DNA from: CALCZU01 sp964396165
GTDB taxonomy: Bacteria > Bdellovibrionota > FAC87 > UBA2466
Direction of reading: 5' to 3'
Assembly: GCA_964396165.1 (NCBI GenBank)
Contig: CAYNEF010000013.1
Location: 14,673 to 78,672 of the forward strand
Length of the DNA: 64,000 bases
The notes below the pieces were generated by a model, which saw nothing but the letters and a program-made list of their open reading frames with translations, did no database searches and was not told the origin of the DNA. Shown piece by piece: positions 17,171-26,282 of this stretch. Position 1 is the stretch's first letter. Each line of letters starts with the position of its first letter. The position numbers were made by a program, and so were the translations under genes.

Positions 17171-19945
17171 GTGCCCATTAGACAGATTCAAAAGTCATTT
17201 TTCTTCAAAATTCTGAATAGTTTTGGACCTGTGTTTGGTTGCGTCATCTCTCTTATTTCTATTCTCGCGATTGTGGATTTAAAAACCGGAACTACGCTTT
17301 CCCGGTTCTTTCAGGATTCCCCCTCGACACATTTTCATTCTGCTTTGGTTTTGTTTTTTATGGGGTTGGGTATTTTGTCCTATTACGCTAAACGGAATAC
17401 GCTTACATTTACCATCGGATTTTTCATTCAAGTATTCGGTTTTCTAGCGTGTGCGCAAGTTCTCTATGGAATACCTCTGCATCTTGAATCTGTATTTTTT
17501 ACGAGCATGAAATCTCGCCTCGGAGAATTTTCACATATTTCTCCGCAAGAGGCTATCGGCATCTGGTTTAGTGGCTGTGCTTTGATGTTTATTGTATCGC
17601 GAAGAAGGTCTTTACAACGGTATTGTCTGGGAGTGATTGCATCGGCACTTTTTGCAATCGGCGCAATTGGTACTTTTGGGTACTTGTCTTCCATGCGAGG
17701 AGGATACAACTGGCTGGAACTACCGCCGCTTTCTTCTTCTTCTGCTATTTCTATTTTACTCTTTTCTATCTGGCTATGGTCGACACAGCTTGAAAAATTT
17801 ATTCAGGAAGAAAACTTTTGGAGCTTCTCTTTTGAATCCGGTCTTTTGATACTTCTCTGCACAGTAAATTTGGCCTTCGCCTTGCAGTTTCAAGAGAATG
17901 AGAGAAGAACGGTATATCTGAAAGAAAAAACAGTCGAATTAAATAGCAAGATAAGTGCACTACTAACAGAGAAATATCATACTAGTGAAAAACTGGCTAA
18001 AATGTCAGACACGGATTTTAAACCGGCTTTTCAGGAAGTAATCACTTCGGGCGTAGTGCCGGGCGTATCTTTCGAAATTCTTTCTAAAGAAGGTTCGCTT
18101 TTTTCCAGGACCTCTTCATCCGATATTACGGAACTTTATACAGAAGCTCTTGTTAATTTCGATAAGTTTCATTGGAAATTAAGAGTATGGGGTACCAGAA
18201 GTGCCTATGGAAAAATGAGAAACTATCTCATTCCGACTGTACTAGTTTTGGGAACTGCGCTGGCTCTTTTGTCTTTCTTTTTGATTCACTTGTTTTTTAT
18301 GCTTTCTAATCAAGCGCGAGAGTTGAAAAAATCCCAGAGAGAACTAATACGCGCGCGAGAAAATGCACTACTCGCTTCAGAGGCAAAATCCAATTTCTTA
18401 GCCTACATGAGCCATGAAATCCGTACCCCTCTCAATGCAGTGATTGGAATGTCGTCTTTACTACTAGATACCAAACTCGATAACGAGCAACGCGATTATG
18501 CAGATACGGTGAAATTCTCGGCCGACTCCCTACTGCAGCTTATCAATGACATTTTAGATCTCTCGAAAATTGAAGCAGGAAAGCTCGAGCTTGAGGCTAT
18601 AGATTTTGATTTGCATGCTATTTTAAATGGAGTACCGGAATTATTTTTGTTTGTGCAAAGCCAAAAGGAAGTGGAAATCAGAAAAAACTTTTCACCGAAT
18701 TTGCCTAAATACCTTGTAGGCGATCCCGGAAAACTTAGACAAATTTTGACCAATATCATCGGCAATGCTTTAAAATTTACTTCACATGGCTTTGTGGAAT
18801 TAAGTGTCAGCACTTTGGAAAAGTCAGAAGGCTCTTACCGCATTCTATTTGAAGTAACAGATTCAGGAATAGGAATTCCTGAAGAATCCAAACACAAAAT
18901 CTTTGGCGATTATTCCCAGGCTGAAAGTTCCACCAGTAGAACTTACGGCGGAACAGGGTTAGGTTTATCCATCTGTAGAAAAATGATTCAGGCGATGGGT
19001 GGAGAAATTAATTTTGAAAGTAAGCAGGGAATAGGGACTCGTTTTTTCTGGTCTATCCCCTATAAAGAAGGCATGGCAGAAAATCTGATGAAAGATGTCA
19101 CTTTATCCGCAAATTCTCTTTCTCGAGCCGCGAAAATTCTTGTCGCAGATGATAATCCTATCAACCGAAAAGTGGCAGCTAAGATGCTTGGAAAAATGGG
19201 TTTTCTTGTGGACACTGTGAATAACGGAGAAGATGCCTTTAACGCACATAAGACTGGAAGTTACGATGCTATTTTGATGGACTGTCAGATGCCTGTGATG
19301 GATGGTTATCAGACGACAACTGCTATAAGAAATCTTGAAAAGCTGACACGCAAACATATTCCCATCATCGCTTTGACCGGCCAGGCGATGGATAGTGATC
19401 GCAGAAGGTGTTTCGAAGTGGGAATGGATGCCTATTTATCCAAACCCTTTGAACCTATAATGCTCGAAAGAATTATTCACAAGGCTTTGCAAACAAACTT
19501 AAGTCTAAATCCAGAGAAATTGCAGGTAGAGACAAATGCCGCAAACCCACAGGTAGAAAAAGAAAGCGTTCTCGTTCGTTTAGAAGTCTTGAAAGAGATT
19601 GCCACTCTACAGGAAGAAAATGGAACAGAATTTTTAAAGGAAATTGTGGAAATGTTTTACCGCACTTCTGACACCCAGATTGCGGAGATGGAAAAGTATT
19701 TAAAATCACAGGATGGGATCAAACTTTCTGCTGTTGCCCATGATATGAAATCTGGTTGCGGCAATTTGGGTCTTGAAAAATTGACGGAAAGTTGTGCACG
19801 ACTCGAGTTAACAGCCAAAAAAGGTACTCCTAGCGAGCTTTCAGAAACATTAGAGAAACTAAAAAGCGTACATTTAGAAACACGAAAAGAGCTTAGAGAA
19901 GCCTTGGAATTATTTTTAAGGCAAAACGAAAAGAAAGTGGCATAA
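17171..19945 (+). CDS. Membrane hybrid sensor histidine kinase (HisKA-HATPase-REC-Hpt)
   Basis: A 924-residue kinase starting at GTG. The N-terminal half has about seven hydrophobic segments (near 16-36, 56-74, 79-100, 129-145, 152-172, 188-206, 221-240), a soluble segment, and another helix at about 355-382. His415 is in MSHEIRTPL. The ATPase boxes NALKFT, DSGIGIP and GGTGLGLSI are intact. A receiver domain has phospho-acceptor Asp704 (LMDCQMPVMDG) and Lys in LSKPF. A C-terminal Hpt domain carries His857 (VAHDMKSGCGNLG). It is a complete His-Asp-His relay, followed 7 bp later by a CheY-like protein that is its likely final target. Confidence 0.95.
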   Translation: MPIRQIQKSFFFKILNSFGPVFGCVISLISILAIVDLKTGTTLSRFFQDSPSTHFHSALVLFFMGLGILSYYAKRNTLTFTIGFFIQVFGFLACAQVLYGIPLHLESVFFTSMKSRLGEFSHISPQEAIGIWFSGCALMFIVSRRRSLQRYCLGVIASALFAIGAIGTFGYLSSMRGGYNWLELPPLSSSSAISILLFSIWLWSTQLEKFIQEENFWSFSFESGLLILLCTVNLAFALQFQENERRTVYLKEKTVELNSKISALLTEKYHTSEKLAKMSDTDFKPAFQEVITSGVVPGVSFEILSKEGSLFSRTSSSDITELYTEALVNFDKFHWKLRVWGTRSAYGKMRNYLIPTVLVLGTALALLSFFLIHLFFMLSNQARELKKSQRELIRARENALLASEAKSNFLAYMSHEIRTPLNAVIGMSSLLLDTKLDNEQRDYADTVKFSADSLLQLINDILDLSKIEAGKLELEAIDFDLHAILNGVPELFLFVQSQKEVEIRKNFSPNLPKYLVGDPGKLRQILTNIIGNALKFTSHGFVELSVSTLEKSEGSYRILFEVTDSGIGIPEESKHKIFGDYSQAESSTSRTYGGTGLGLSICRKMIQAMGGEINFESKQGIGTRFFWSIPYKEGMAENLMKDVTLSANSLSRAAKILVADDNPINRKVAAKMLGKMGFLVDTVNNGEDAFNAHKTGSYDAILMDCQMPVMDGYQTTTAIRNLEKLTRKHIPIIALTGQAMDSDRRRCFEVGMDAYLSKPFEPIMLERIIHKALQTNLSLNPEKLQVETNAANPQVEKESVLVRLEVLKEIATLQEENGTEFLKEIVEMFYRTSDTQIAEMEKYLKSQDGIKLSAVAHDMKSGCGNLGLEKLTESCARLELTAKKGTPSELSETLEKLKSVHLETRKELREALELFLRQNEKKVA

Positions 19946-19952
19946 TTAAGTT

Positions 19953-20363
19953 ATGTTTTCTCCTGACACTAAAATCCTGATCGCAGAAGACACGGAAATC
20001 ACCCGTTCTATTTTGCGTAAAATTTTGGAAAAATTGGGTTATCGAAAAATCACAGAAGTCAGCGATGGAAATCAGGCGTTGGCTGCGATGCGAGAAGGTG
20101 TGGCGCATAATTCTCCTTTCGGTCTTGTGATTGCGGATTGGAATATGCCGGAGTTAAACGGACTCGCATTGCTTAAGAATATGAATGCGATGCCCAGTCA
20201 TAAAAATTGTGCCTTTATTTTACTGACGTCGAATACCGAAAAAGATCATGTGATAGAAGCCATCAAGTCTGGAGTAGCGATGTACATGGCGAAACCGTTT
20301 ACAGCGACGACCATAGAGAAAAAACTTCAAGAAGCCTACCAGTTCTACCACAAAAAATCCTGA
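19953..20363 (+). CDS. Single-domain CheY-like response regulator
   Basis: A 136-residue stand-alone receiver domain. The acidic pair is in LIAEDTE, the phospho-acceptor is Asp62 (VIADWNMPELNG), the conserved Ser/Thr is in ILLTSN and the Lys in MAKPF. There is no output domain, so it acts by protein contact, as CheY does at FliM. It starts 7 bp after the hybrid kinase and is most simply the end of that phosphorelay. The window also encodes a FliG-like protein, but there is no direct evidence linking the two. Confidence 0.92.
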   Translation: MFSPDTKILIAEDTEITRSILRKILEKLGYRKITEVSDGNQALAAMREGVAHNSPFGLVIADWNMPELNGLALLKNMNAMPSHKNCAFILLTSNTEKDHVIEAIKSGVAMYMAKPFTATTIEKKLQEAYQFYHKKS

Positions 20364-20386
20364 AACTTGCTCTGTTGATCTCAGCA

Positions 20387-20584
20387 TTTTCAAAAATTCA
20401 AATATGCGAAAAAGACGGGTCCTGTCACCTGCGGGATGACCAGATGCTCTCCTTGGATTTGATCTTCGCCGTGAGTTCTTTCTGCAAGTTTCGATGTCGT
20501 TGCTAATTTGTAAGGTTTTACCCGGAGCCACTGGTCTTCCCTCCGGCGCCACCCGTATTTTTCGCATATTTGATTTTTTGAAAA
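20387..20584. repeat. Long inverted repeat element (34-bp terminal arms, about 198 bp overall)
   Basis: Arms 20387-20420 and 20551-20584 are inverted complements over 34 bp with two mismatches. Inside them, 20431-20450 and about 20524-20543 also pair, at about 15 of 20 positions. The whole 236-bp gap between the CheY-like gene and the cytochrome gene is taken up by this element, and no ORF is supported. It may be a miniature inverted-repeat element or a large structured RNA acting as a terminator for the convergent genes. Confidence 0.88.
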
Positions 20585-20599
20585 TACGGCAGTCTGGTA

Positions 20600-21613
20600 T
20601 TAGTCGCCGAAATACATGATCCAGTAGCTTAATAGTTGGATGGCTTTTTCGTCGGGGATTTTTGTGCCTAGGGGAGGCATATGAGATGCTCCGAAATTTT
20701 CCATCATGTATACCATTGCGCTCATTTCGGGTTTGCCGGCTAGGATGCGAAATGATTTTGGAACGTTCGGCATGGAAAACACTTGGGTTGCTTTGTTCAT
20801 TGTCGTTTTAAATGCTGGTGTGTCGTTTTCAAATTTAGCATTTAAAACGTGTCTTAAATTGAGGCTGATGTGTTTGGAACTTCCCTGTGGGTTATGACAG
20901 TTTGCACAGTTTGCATGCATGTAACCCAAAATGGCGCGTCCTTCTTTAGTCGCAGAATGTATTTTTGGATTTCCGTCTTGGATATTGGGTGTAACGTTCG
21001 TCAGTAGCTTTTCATCAATCAACGATTTCAAAGTTACCATATCAAATTCCAACTTCTCTTTATGAGGAGCATTGGGATCGCGATCGGTAGAAAGCTGCAA
21101 GGCATCGAAACCCATGACTGGATCTCCGCCACGTCTGTGACAGCGTTGGCATTCTGTTACTGAGGGGATGTCGTGTTTTACAGTTTCGTTGATAGGCGTG
21201 TAATCTTTGATTCCATCTTCAGGCGCAAGCACCGCCTCTGTAGCATCCTGGTTCCACAAGTAAGAGGCATAATCCCATTCTTCATCAGAAATTTTTTCAA
21301 TTAATCTTGTTTCTACAAGACGTGCTGCATGCGTCTCTGCATTTTCAAAAGCAAATTCTTTCCAGATCTTAGTCCCCACAGGGAATTGCCAGTGATCTTC
21401 ATCGGACGTGTCGATTTGTTTTCCCTTGGGAAGATAGATCCATCTTTTTTTTAGTGCTCCATCTGTCCAAAGTGGATACTGCGGGGAAAAGGGTTTGTTA
21501 TCAGCTGCGATTTTTTTTGTAGCGATATCGGAGTAAAGGCCTGTAGCAGATAGATTCGCTTTGGGTGTTGCATATAGGCATGACGCAAAAAACAGTAAAA
21601 ATACAAACTTCAT
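20600..21613 (-). CDS. Exported di-haem c-type cytochrome-like protein
   Basis: A 337-residue protein with an N-terminal signal sequence and two c-type haem-binding motifs, CQRCH (about residue 155) and CANCH (about 235). Candidate axial Met residues occur in the C-terminal part (SHMPPLGT). It resembles the SO2930/Planctomycete-cytochrome-like family found beside multi-copper or metal oxidases. The periplasmic electron-transfer role is inferred. The ATG at 21613 is chosen because GAGG lies 6 bases before it; an ATG 12 bases upstream has no such site. The leader contains ASC and could be a weak lipobox. Confidence 0.82.
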   Translation of the reverse strand: MKFVFLLFFASCLYATPKANLSATGLYSDIATKKIAADNKPFSPQYPLWTDGALKKRWIYLPKGKQIDTSDEDHWQFPVGTKIWKEFAFENAETHAARLVETRLIEKISDEEWDYASYLWNQDATEAVLAPEDGIKDYTPINETVKHDIPSVTECQRCHRRGGDPVMGFDALQLSTDRDPNAPHKEKLEFDMVTLKSLIDEKLLTNVTPNIQDGNPKIHSATKEGRAILGYMHANCANCHNPQGSSKHISLNLRHVLNAKFENDTPAFKTTMNKATQVFSMPNVPKSFRILAGKPEMSAMVYMMENFGASHMPPLGTKIPDEKAIQLLSYWIMYFGD

Positions 21614-21679
21614 CCAATTCCTCATTACTTAAGAGCAATCTAGACGCTTCCCCAATTTTTCACAATATAGAATCGACTC

Positions 21680-23290
21680 TTAGGCCTTGGAGGCAGCGCC
21701 GGTATAAATGTCTCGACCCAGTTGCGCCATCGCCTGAAGCTTCTTTTTCGACTTCACCTGGTATCTGTCTTTTAAGTAGTCCACCCCGCCCTTGTCCTTG
21801 TAAACATGGCGGATATATCTATTGAAACGGGCAAGTATGCCAATTTCAAAAGGATGTTCGTAGTAATTGTGTAAGAGGCGGTAGCGCGCAAAATAGCGCA
21901 ATACTTTTTTACCAATAGTACGGATGAGACTGGTACCCGGGTTATGGGTAAGCATGGCCGCATACTTGTTCATCAGGTTAAGGCGTCTAGCAAGCTCAAC
22001 CCCACGCAAGTCATAGTACCGTGCCCATTTAATATCGATGTCCCCATCAAAAGAATCCAAGTCTTTATACTCTTCCGGCGTTTGTGGGATCGGGTAACCA
22101 GATCCGACTGCGAGTTGATAAAGATCCGTTCCTGGAAACGGTGTGTACGTTTGCAGCGTCACTACCGTATTAGGGTGAATGTTGGTGACTTGCGCCGCCA
22201 GTTTTGCCGTTTGATTAATAGAGTATTCTGTCTCTGTAGGGAATCCGACAATCATCGCGCAGGTAACTCCCAGATCAGGGAATTTAGAAATCAGTTTCAT
22301 CTTTTCAATAATGAGTTCATTCGGAATTTTTTTAGCGATGAGAATTTTGGTGGATACGCCTCCGGTTTCGATCCCGAAAAATAGACGTCTTACGCCAAGC
22401 TTGTGCAGGCTTTCCAAAGATTCTTTCGTGACATCTTCCACACGTGTCTGAAGGTAGCGGCAGTTGATGCCCACATTTTGCAATCGCTCTGCAATTTCAT
22501 TCATGCGCTCGTATTTGAAATAAATATTGTCGTCCGTAAACATGACGGCATTCACGCCATAGCGGTTATTTAAAATTCTGCCCATGCGTTCTACCGCATC
22601 TGGTTCGTAATAACGCATTTTGCGCTTGGTGAAGCGGACGGAATAACAAAAACCACAATTGAAAGGACAGCCGCGTGAAGTTTGAATCGCGGTGAGCTTA
22701 TCGCCGGTTGTAGGATCGTGGTAAATGCTTTTGTGCATGTCCACGAGAGAAAAATCTTCTTCTTCCAGTTCGTAATCAGGAAGATGCACGAACGGACGAT
22801 CTGGGTTTAAGATCGTTTGCCCGTTTTCCTTATAACCAAGTCCTAAAATCTGGCTGAAATTCATTTTGCCAGAGCTGAAAGCGTCGGCAAGTTCCACAAT
22901 CGTTTCTTCGCCTTCTTGGACTACGACAAAATCAATGTAGGGCTGCTTTAAAGTCTGCTCTGGTACCAAAGAAGAATGGATCCCACCCCAGACAATTGGA
23001 ATTTCTTTTCCTTCTTCTTTAATCGCTTTTGAAATATTGGCAGCATCATAGCACTGACGGCCGGTGATGGAGGATACTCCCACAAAAAGCGGATTGTAAT
23101 TCGCAATTTTTTTTGCGAATTCTTTGGGCTCAAAGTGTCCAGTGCGTTCTAAAAGAATGACTGTTTCGTATTTTGCTTTTCTTAAGGCGTTTGCCAAAAA
23201 CAAAAGAGCCAGAGGATGGTTTGTTTCCGATTCTTGTTCGATTTTAACAAGTACAACGGGTCGTTTGTCTTTAAGCACTGGGCGCTCCAA
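21680..23290 (-). CDS. B12-binding domain radical SAM protein
   Basis: A 536-residue protein with an N-terminal cobalamin-binding-like Rossmann domain (about 10-150, with VWGGIHSSLVPE) and a radical-SAM domain. The cluster motif is Cys208-x3-Cys212-x2-Cys215 (RGCPFNCGFC). Typical downstream elements are visible (TDDNIYF, FFGIETGG, MIVGFPTET). This BchE/HpnJ-type family carries out methylations, cyclisations or C-C bond changes on lipids, cofactors or peptides; the substrate is unknown. It overlaps the SUMF1-domain gene by 20 bp, so the two are co-translated. Confidence 0.92.
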   Translation of the reverse strand: MERPVLKDKRPVVLVKIEQESETNHPLALLFLANALRKAKYETVILLERTGHFEPKEFAKKIANYNPLFVGVSSITGRQCYDAANISKAIKEEGKEIPIVWGGIHSSLVPEQTLKQPYIDFVVVQEGEETIVELADAFSSGKMNFSQILGLGYKENGQTILNPDRPFVHLPDYELEEEDFSLVDMHKSIYHDPTTGDKLTAIQTSRGCPFNCGFCYSVRFTKRKMRYYEPDAVERMGRILNNRYGVNAVMFTDDNIYFKYERMNEIAERLQNVGINCRYLQTRVEDVTKESLESLHKLGVRRLFFGIETGGVSTKILIAKKIPNELIIEKMKLISKFPDLGVTCAMIVGFPTETEYSINQTAKLAAQVTNIHPNTVVTLQTYTPFPGTDLYQLAVGSGYPIPQTPEEYKDLDSFDGDIDIKWARYYDLRGVELARRLNLMNKYAAMLTHNPGTSLIRTIGKKVLRYFARYRLLHNYYEHPFEIGILARFNRYIRHVYKDKGGVDYLKDRYQVKSKKKLQAMAQLGRDIYTGAASKA

Positions 23291-24002
23291 ACTCGATCAC
23301 AGGACGAAAACCTGTCGTGTAATAGAAAGAAAAAATTCCCATGATTATGGATTGGGAAATGCGGCTGTTATCGGCATCAAATGCCCAGCATCCTCCCTTT
23401 AAAATGCGATTCTTTTTTAATTCCTGTTCAGACTTGCTTGGCATTGCCCCATACTCTGGGCGCATTTCTTTTTCAGAAGGCACAGTCGATGTCCACTCCA
23501 GCGCGTTGCCAGTCATATCGTAAACACCAAAAGGATTGGGCTCAAAATGATTCACTTCCGTTGTTCCACCAAAATGCAAAGCGATGTTTGCCAATTTTTC
23601 AGAGCAATTTCCTGTTGGTGTAGAAAACTCAGCGTCTTTTTTACAGCGCGCAATTTCTTCCCACGTGCTTGCAGTGGGAAGAGTAAACTTGAGACCAAAA
23701 CGTGCAGTCAGCCAGTCGCAATAATCTTCTGCGTCTCTAAAATTAATTCCGACAGCGGGATGATTCGGTTGGTTGAATCTGGGATCTTCATGATAGAGAA
23801 GATTTTTTTTGGAAACGAGTTTCAAATAGCTTTGATAAACTTTATTGGTAATCAGGTATTTGGATACGGCATACGGTAAACCCTGACTGCGTAAATCTAC
23901 AAAATACGGTAGATAGAGCGGTGCCCCCTCGAATGGAATCGTATGATCGAGTGCTGCCAAGTTTTGATTGGGCTGTACTAACAAATCAGAAAACAACTGC
24001 AA
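23271..24002 (-). CDS. SUMF1/formylglycine-generating-enzyme-fold protein
   Basis: A 243-residue protein with the FGE-sulfatase (SUMF1) fold. Family features are YLITNKVYQSYL, HPAVGINFRDAEDYCDWL, LPTASTWEEIARC, GVYDMTGNALEWTS and RILKGGCW. The initiator is TTG at 24002, supported by an AGGAG site five bases upstream. No signal peptide is visible. Many SUMF1-like proteins are not sulfatase activators but act as hydroxylases or binding modules. The 20-bp overlap with the radical-SAM gene suggests a shared pathway, perhaps modification of a lipid or peptide. Confidence 0.87.
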   Translation of the reverse strand: MQLFSDLLVQPNQNLAALDHTIPFEGAPLYLPYFVDLRSQGLPYAVSKYLITNKVYQSYLKLVSKKNLLYHEDPRFNQPNHPAVGINFRDAEDYCDWLTARFGLKFTLPTASTWEEIARCKKDAEFSTPTGNCSEKLANIALHFGGTTEVNHFEPNPFGVYDMTGNALEWTSTVPSEKEMRPEYGAMPSKSEQELKKNRILKGGCWAFDADNSRISQSIIMGIFSFYYTTGFRPVIEFGAPSA

Positions 24003-24091
24003 AATTACTCCTACAACTAAGTCAGACTAAATTTATCCTATAAGGCATATATTTAATTTCATCGACCTCTATCTGGCAAGATAAACCGTAA

Positions 24092-25072
24092 GTGACTCAA
24101 CGTGTTATATTGGTTTTACAAAAGGGAATTTTAGCAGTATCTAACCTTATGGGATTAGTAACAGCGCCGAGAGTGAATCAGCTGTTGAAGTCGCTTTATT
24201 ATAGCATCAGCAACTATTCGCTGTCTGGCTTTGAACAGTTAAATTTGGGGTATGTGTTTCATACCGAGCGCATTTTTGACAATGCGATTTTTTCGCGCCT
24301 TCTCCGTTTTTGCAAAAGTTTTAAATCCCTCACTGGGAAAAAACCTATTTGTACTTTGATGCCCTACACAAATGCGCGGGTTTATCAGGAGTCTACTGCG
24401 GCTTTAGTGGATGAGAAAAATTATCTTGAGAGAACCAGACAATTGGCTGAAGTTTCTGATTTGGGGTACCACGGGCATTTTTGGAAGGACACGAGCCGGC
24501 TTTACGATGTTACTTCTGAAATGAAAAAGGAAAATTTCTCGCTTCTTGCATTTCGTAGCCAATTTGAAAAAGACATAGCCTGGTTTAAAAACAACAGCAT
24601 CTCCCACAATGGCGCCTATGCAGCTGGTTGGTGGTTTATGAATCGGGAAGTGCTTCTTTCTCTTTTGGAAAATAATTTTGACATCGATTTTTCTTTCTCC
24701 CACAGCAAGTGGTTTCAAAATCCTTATGCAGAGAAAAACATGCAGGAAAACGAAATCAAAACAGGAGAGTTATTTCGTTTCAAACAGGGCGATCACGGTA
24801 TTTTGTGCGTTCAAAACTTGATTGGCTGCCACCAGACACCTTTTCCCGAAGATTTTGTGAGAAATTTACTGAAACTGGATTTTGCGCCCAATACAAAAGT
24901 AGTAACCGGTGTAGTGAATTCACATGATTATGATTTGGATGAAGTGAACACACTTCACTGTATTGAGTTTCTTCTAAAAAATCAGCCTGTGCAATTTAAA
25001 GGGTTAGACGACTTTAAAAGGCTCACTGGTTCTTCTTATAAGTGCATTTCCTTGGATAAAAAAAATGACTAA
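24092..25072 (+). CDS. Uncharacterised protein, possibly carbohydrate-deacetylase-like
   Basis: A 326-residue protein starting with GTG at 24092 without a clear ribosome-binding site. I do not recognise the family with confidence. Motifs such as YHGHFWKDTS, ISHNGAYAAGWW and an internal DIDFSFSHSKW recall the His/Asp-rich strands of polysaccharide-deacetylase (NodB-fold) barrels. It overlaps the next gene, a GT4 glycosyltransferase, by 8 bp, which supports a role in glycan synthesis or trimming. No signal peptide is obvious. Confidence 0.6.
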   Translation: MTQRVILVLQKGILAVSNLMGLVTAPRVNQLLKSLYYSISNYSLSGFEQLNLGYVFHTERIFDNAIFSRLLRFCKSFKSLTGKKPICTLMPYTNARVYQESTAALVDEKNYLERTRQLAEVSDLGYHGHFWKDTSRLYDVTSEMKKENFSLLAFRSQFEKDIAWFKNNSISHNGAYAAGWWFMNREVLLSLLENNFDIDFSFSHSKWFQNPYAEKNMQENEIKTGELFRFKQGDHGILCVQNLIGCHQTPFPEDFVRNLLKLDFAPNTKVVTGVVNSHDYDLDEVNTLHCIEFLLKNQPVQFKGLDDFKRLTGSSYKCISLDKKND

Positions 25073-26282
25073 GCCTTCTTTGCAAAAAAGCGGGCAGCGT
25101 CTTTTACTCATCGCAGAGACACTGGATGTAGGCGGTACCGAGCGTTCTATTGTCAATATTTTGCCCGGACTGATTCAAAGAGGCTATGAGTGCGAAGTAG
25201 CCTGTCTGCGTTCTCCCTACACGTTTGCGTCTGAAATAGAGAAGTTAGGTGTGCCTGTACACCGGATGGAACTTTCTTTTTTTTGGAATGTGCCTGAGGG
25301 CGTATTTAAACTCAGCCGCATTTTATGGAAGGGACATTTTGATGTTCTTTTTTCGTATATATTTTTCCCTGCGAATTATTTAGCGCTCAGTAAATTTTTA
25401 TCTCCAAAGGGTATAAGAATTGTTTGTCTTGGGTGTCTTGAGTTTGAACGCGATGTATTTAAATCCGCATGGATGCGGTTTCGCAAATGGTTTCGAATCA
25501 CGCTTTTAAAGTATCTGATAGATGGAAGACTGGCAGTGAGTAGCCCCATCGCATCCCACTATGAACAGTTTTTACACAGCGGCGATATCGCTGTTATCCC
25601 CAATTCCGTTTCCCATTTTGCCTTGAACTTCATGCCGAAAGACAGCAAAGAATCTACCCGCAAGAAATATTCTGTCTCGATGGAAGATCTTGTATTGGTA
25701 ACGCCAGCACGTTTTATCAGGGAAAAAGGCCACACGTATCTCATCCATGCGATTAAGATACTTGCGTCGCGTGGAATCACCTTAAAGGCATTACTTTTTG
25801 GCTATGGGAAATTGGAAGAAGCGTTGCGAGCGCAAATTCAGTCTGAGGGCTTAGAAGAGAGTGTCCTTCTTCTACCCGCACTTTCGCAAAGCGATCTATT
25901 TGAAGCCATTACGGCATCCGATTTATTTGTACTGCCTTCTGTCAGTGAAGGATTTGGCCTTGCCATAGCGGAAGCTGCGGCACTGCATGCTCCCATAGTC
26001 TCGACGAAAGTCGGGGGAATTCTCGATGTCGTGGAAGACGGTATCAGCGCTCTTCTAGTTCCGTCAGAAGATCCGTTAAGTCTAGCCGATGCCATCGAGC
26101 GCTTAAGTAAAGACGAAGTTTTGAGAGAAAAACTAAGTACAAATGCGAGAAAAAGGGCAGAGGAAAAATTCAATAGTGACGCTGTGAGCGAACAACTCCA
26201 CCAATACTTTCTTTCTCTGCAGAGTAAGAAAAAGCATGGAGAGAAAAAATCAAATCTTCTCTTGAACGAGAACCACGTTTAG
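25065..26282 (+). CDS. GT4-family glycosyltransferase
   Basis: A 405-residue GT-B enzyme. The N-terminal acceptor domain begins with LLIAETLDVGGTERSIVNI. The C-terminal donor-binding domain has ARFIREKGHTYLIHA and the E-x7-E motif region PSVSEGFGLAIAEAAA, followed by VVSTKVGG-like sequence. Such enzymes transfer sugars from nucleotide donors during LPS, O-antigen or capsule assembly at the inner membrane. It overlaps the preceding deacetylase-like gene by 8 bp and the convergent methyltransferase by 33 bp. Confidence 0.93.
   Translation: MTKPSLQKSGQRLLLIAETLDVGGTERSIVNILPGLIQRGYECEVACLRSPYTFASEIEKLGVPVHRMELSFFWNVPEGVFKLSRILWKGHFDVLFSYIFFPANYLALSKFLSPKGIRIVCLGCLEFERDVFKSAWMRFRKWFRITLLKYLIDGRLAVSSPIASHYEQFLHSGDIAVIPNSVSHFALNFMPKDSKESTRKKYSVSMEDLVLVTPARFIREKGHTYLIHAIKILASRGITLKALLFGYGKLEEALRAQIQSEGLEESVLLLPALSQSDLFEAITASDLFVLPSVSEGFGLAIAEAAALHAPIVSTKVGGILDVVEDGISALLVPSEDPLSLADAIERLSKDEVLREKLSTNARKRAEEKFNSDAVSEQLHQYFLSLQSKKKHGEKKSNLLLNENHV

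Noticed and set aside
19943..19952. Internal promoter for the CheY-like gene (CATAAT six bases before the ATG)
   Set aside because: The hexamer overlaps the kinase stop codon, no -35 box is seen, and simple co-transcription explains the gene.
20207..20567. Open frames on both strands in the gap after the CheY-like gene
   Set aside because: They run through the inverted repeat and into neighbouring genes, with no start signals or protein-like composition.
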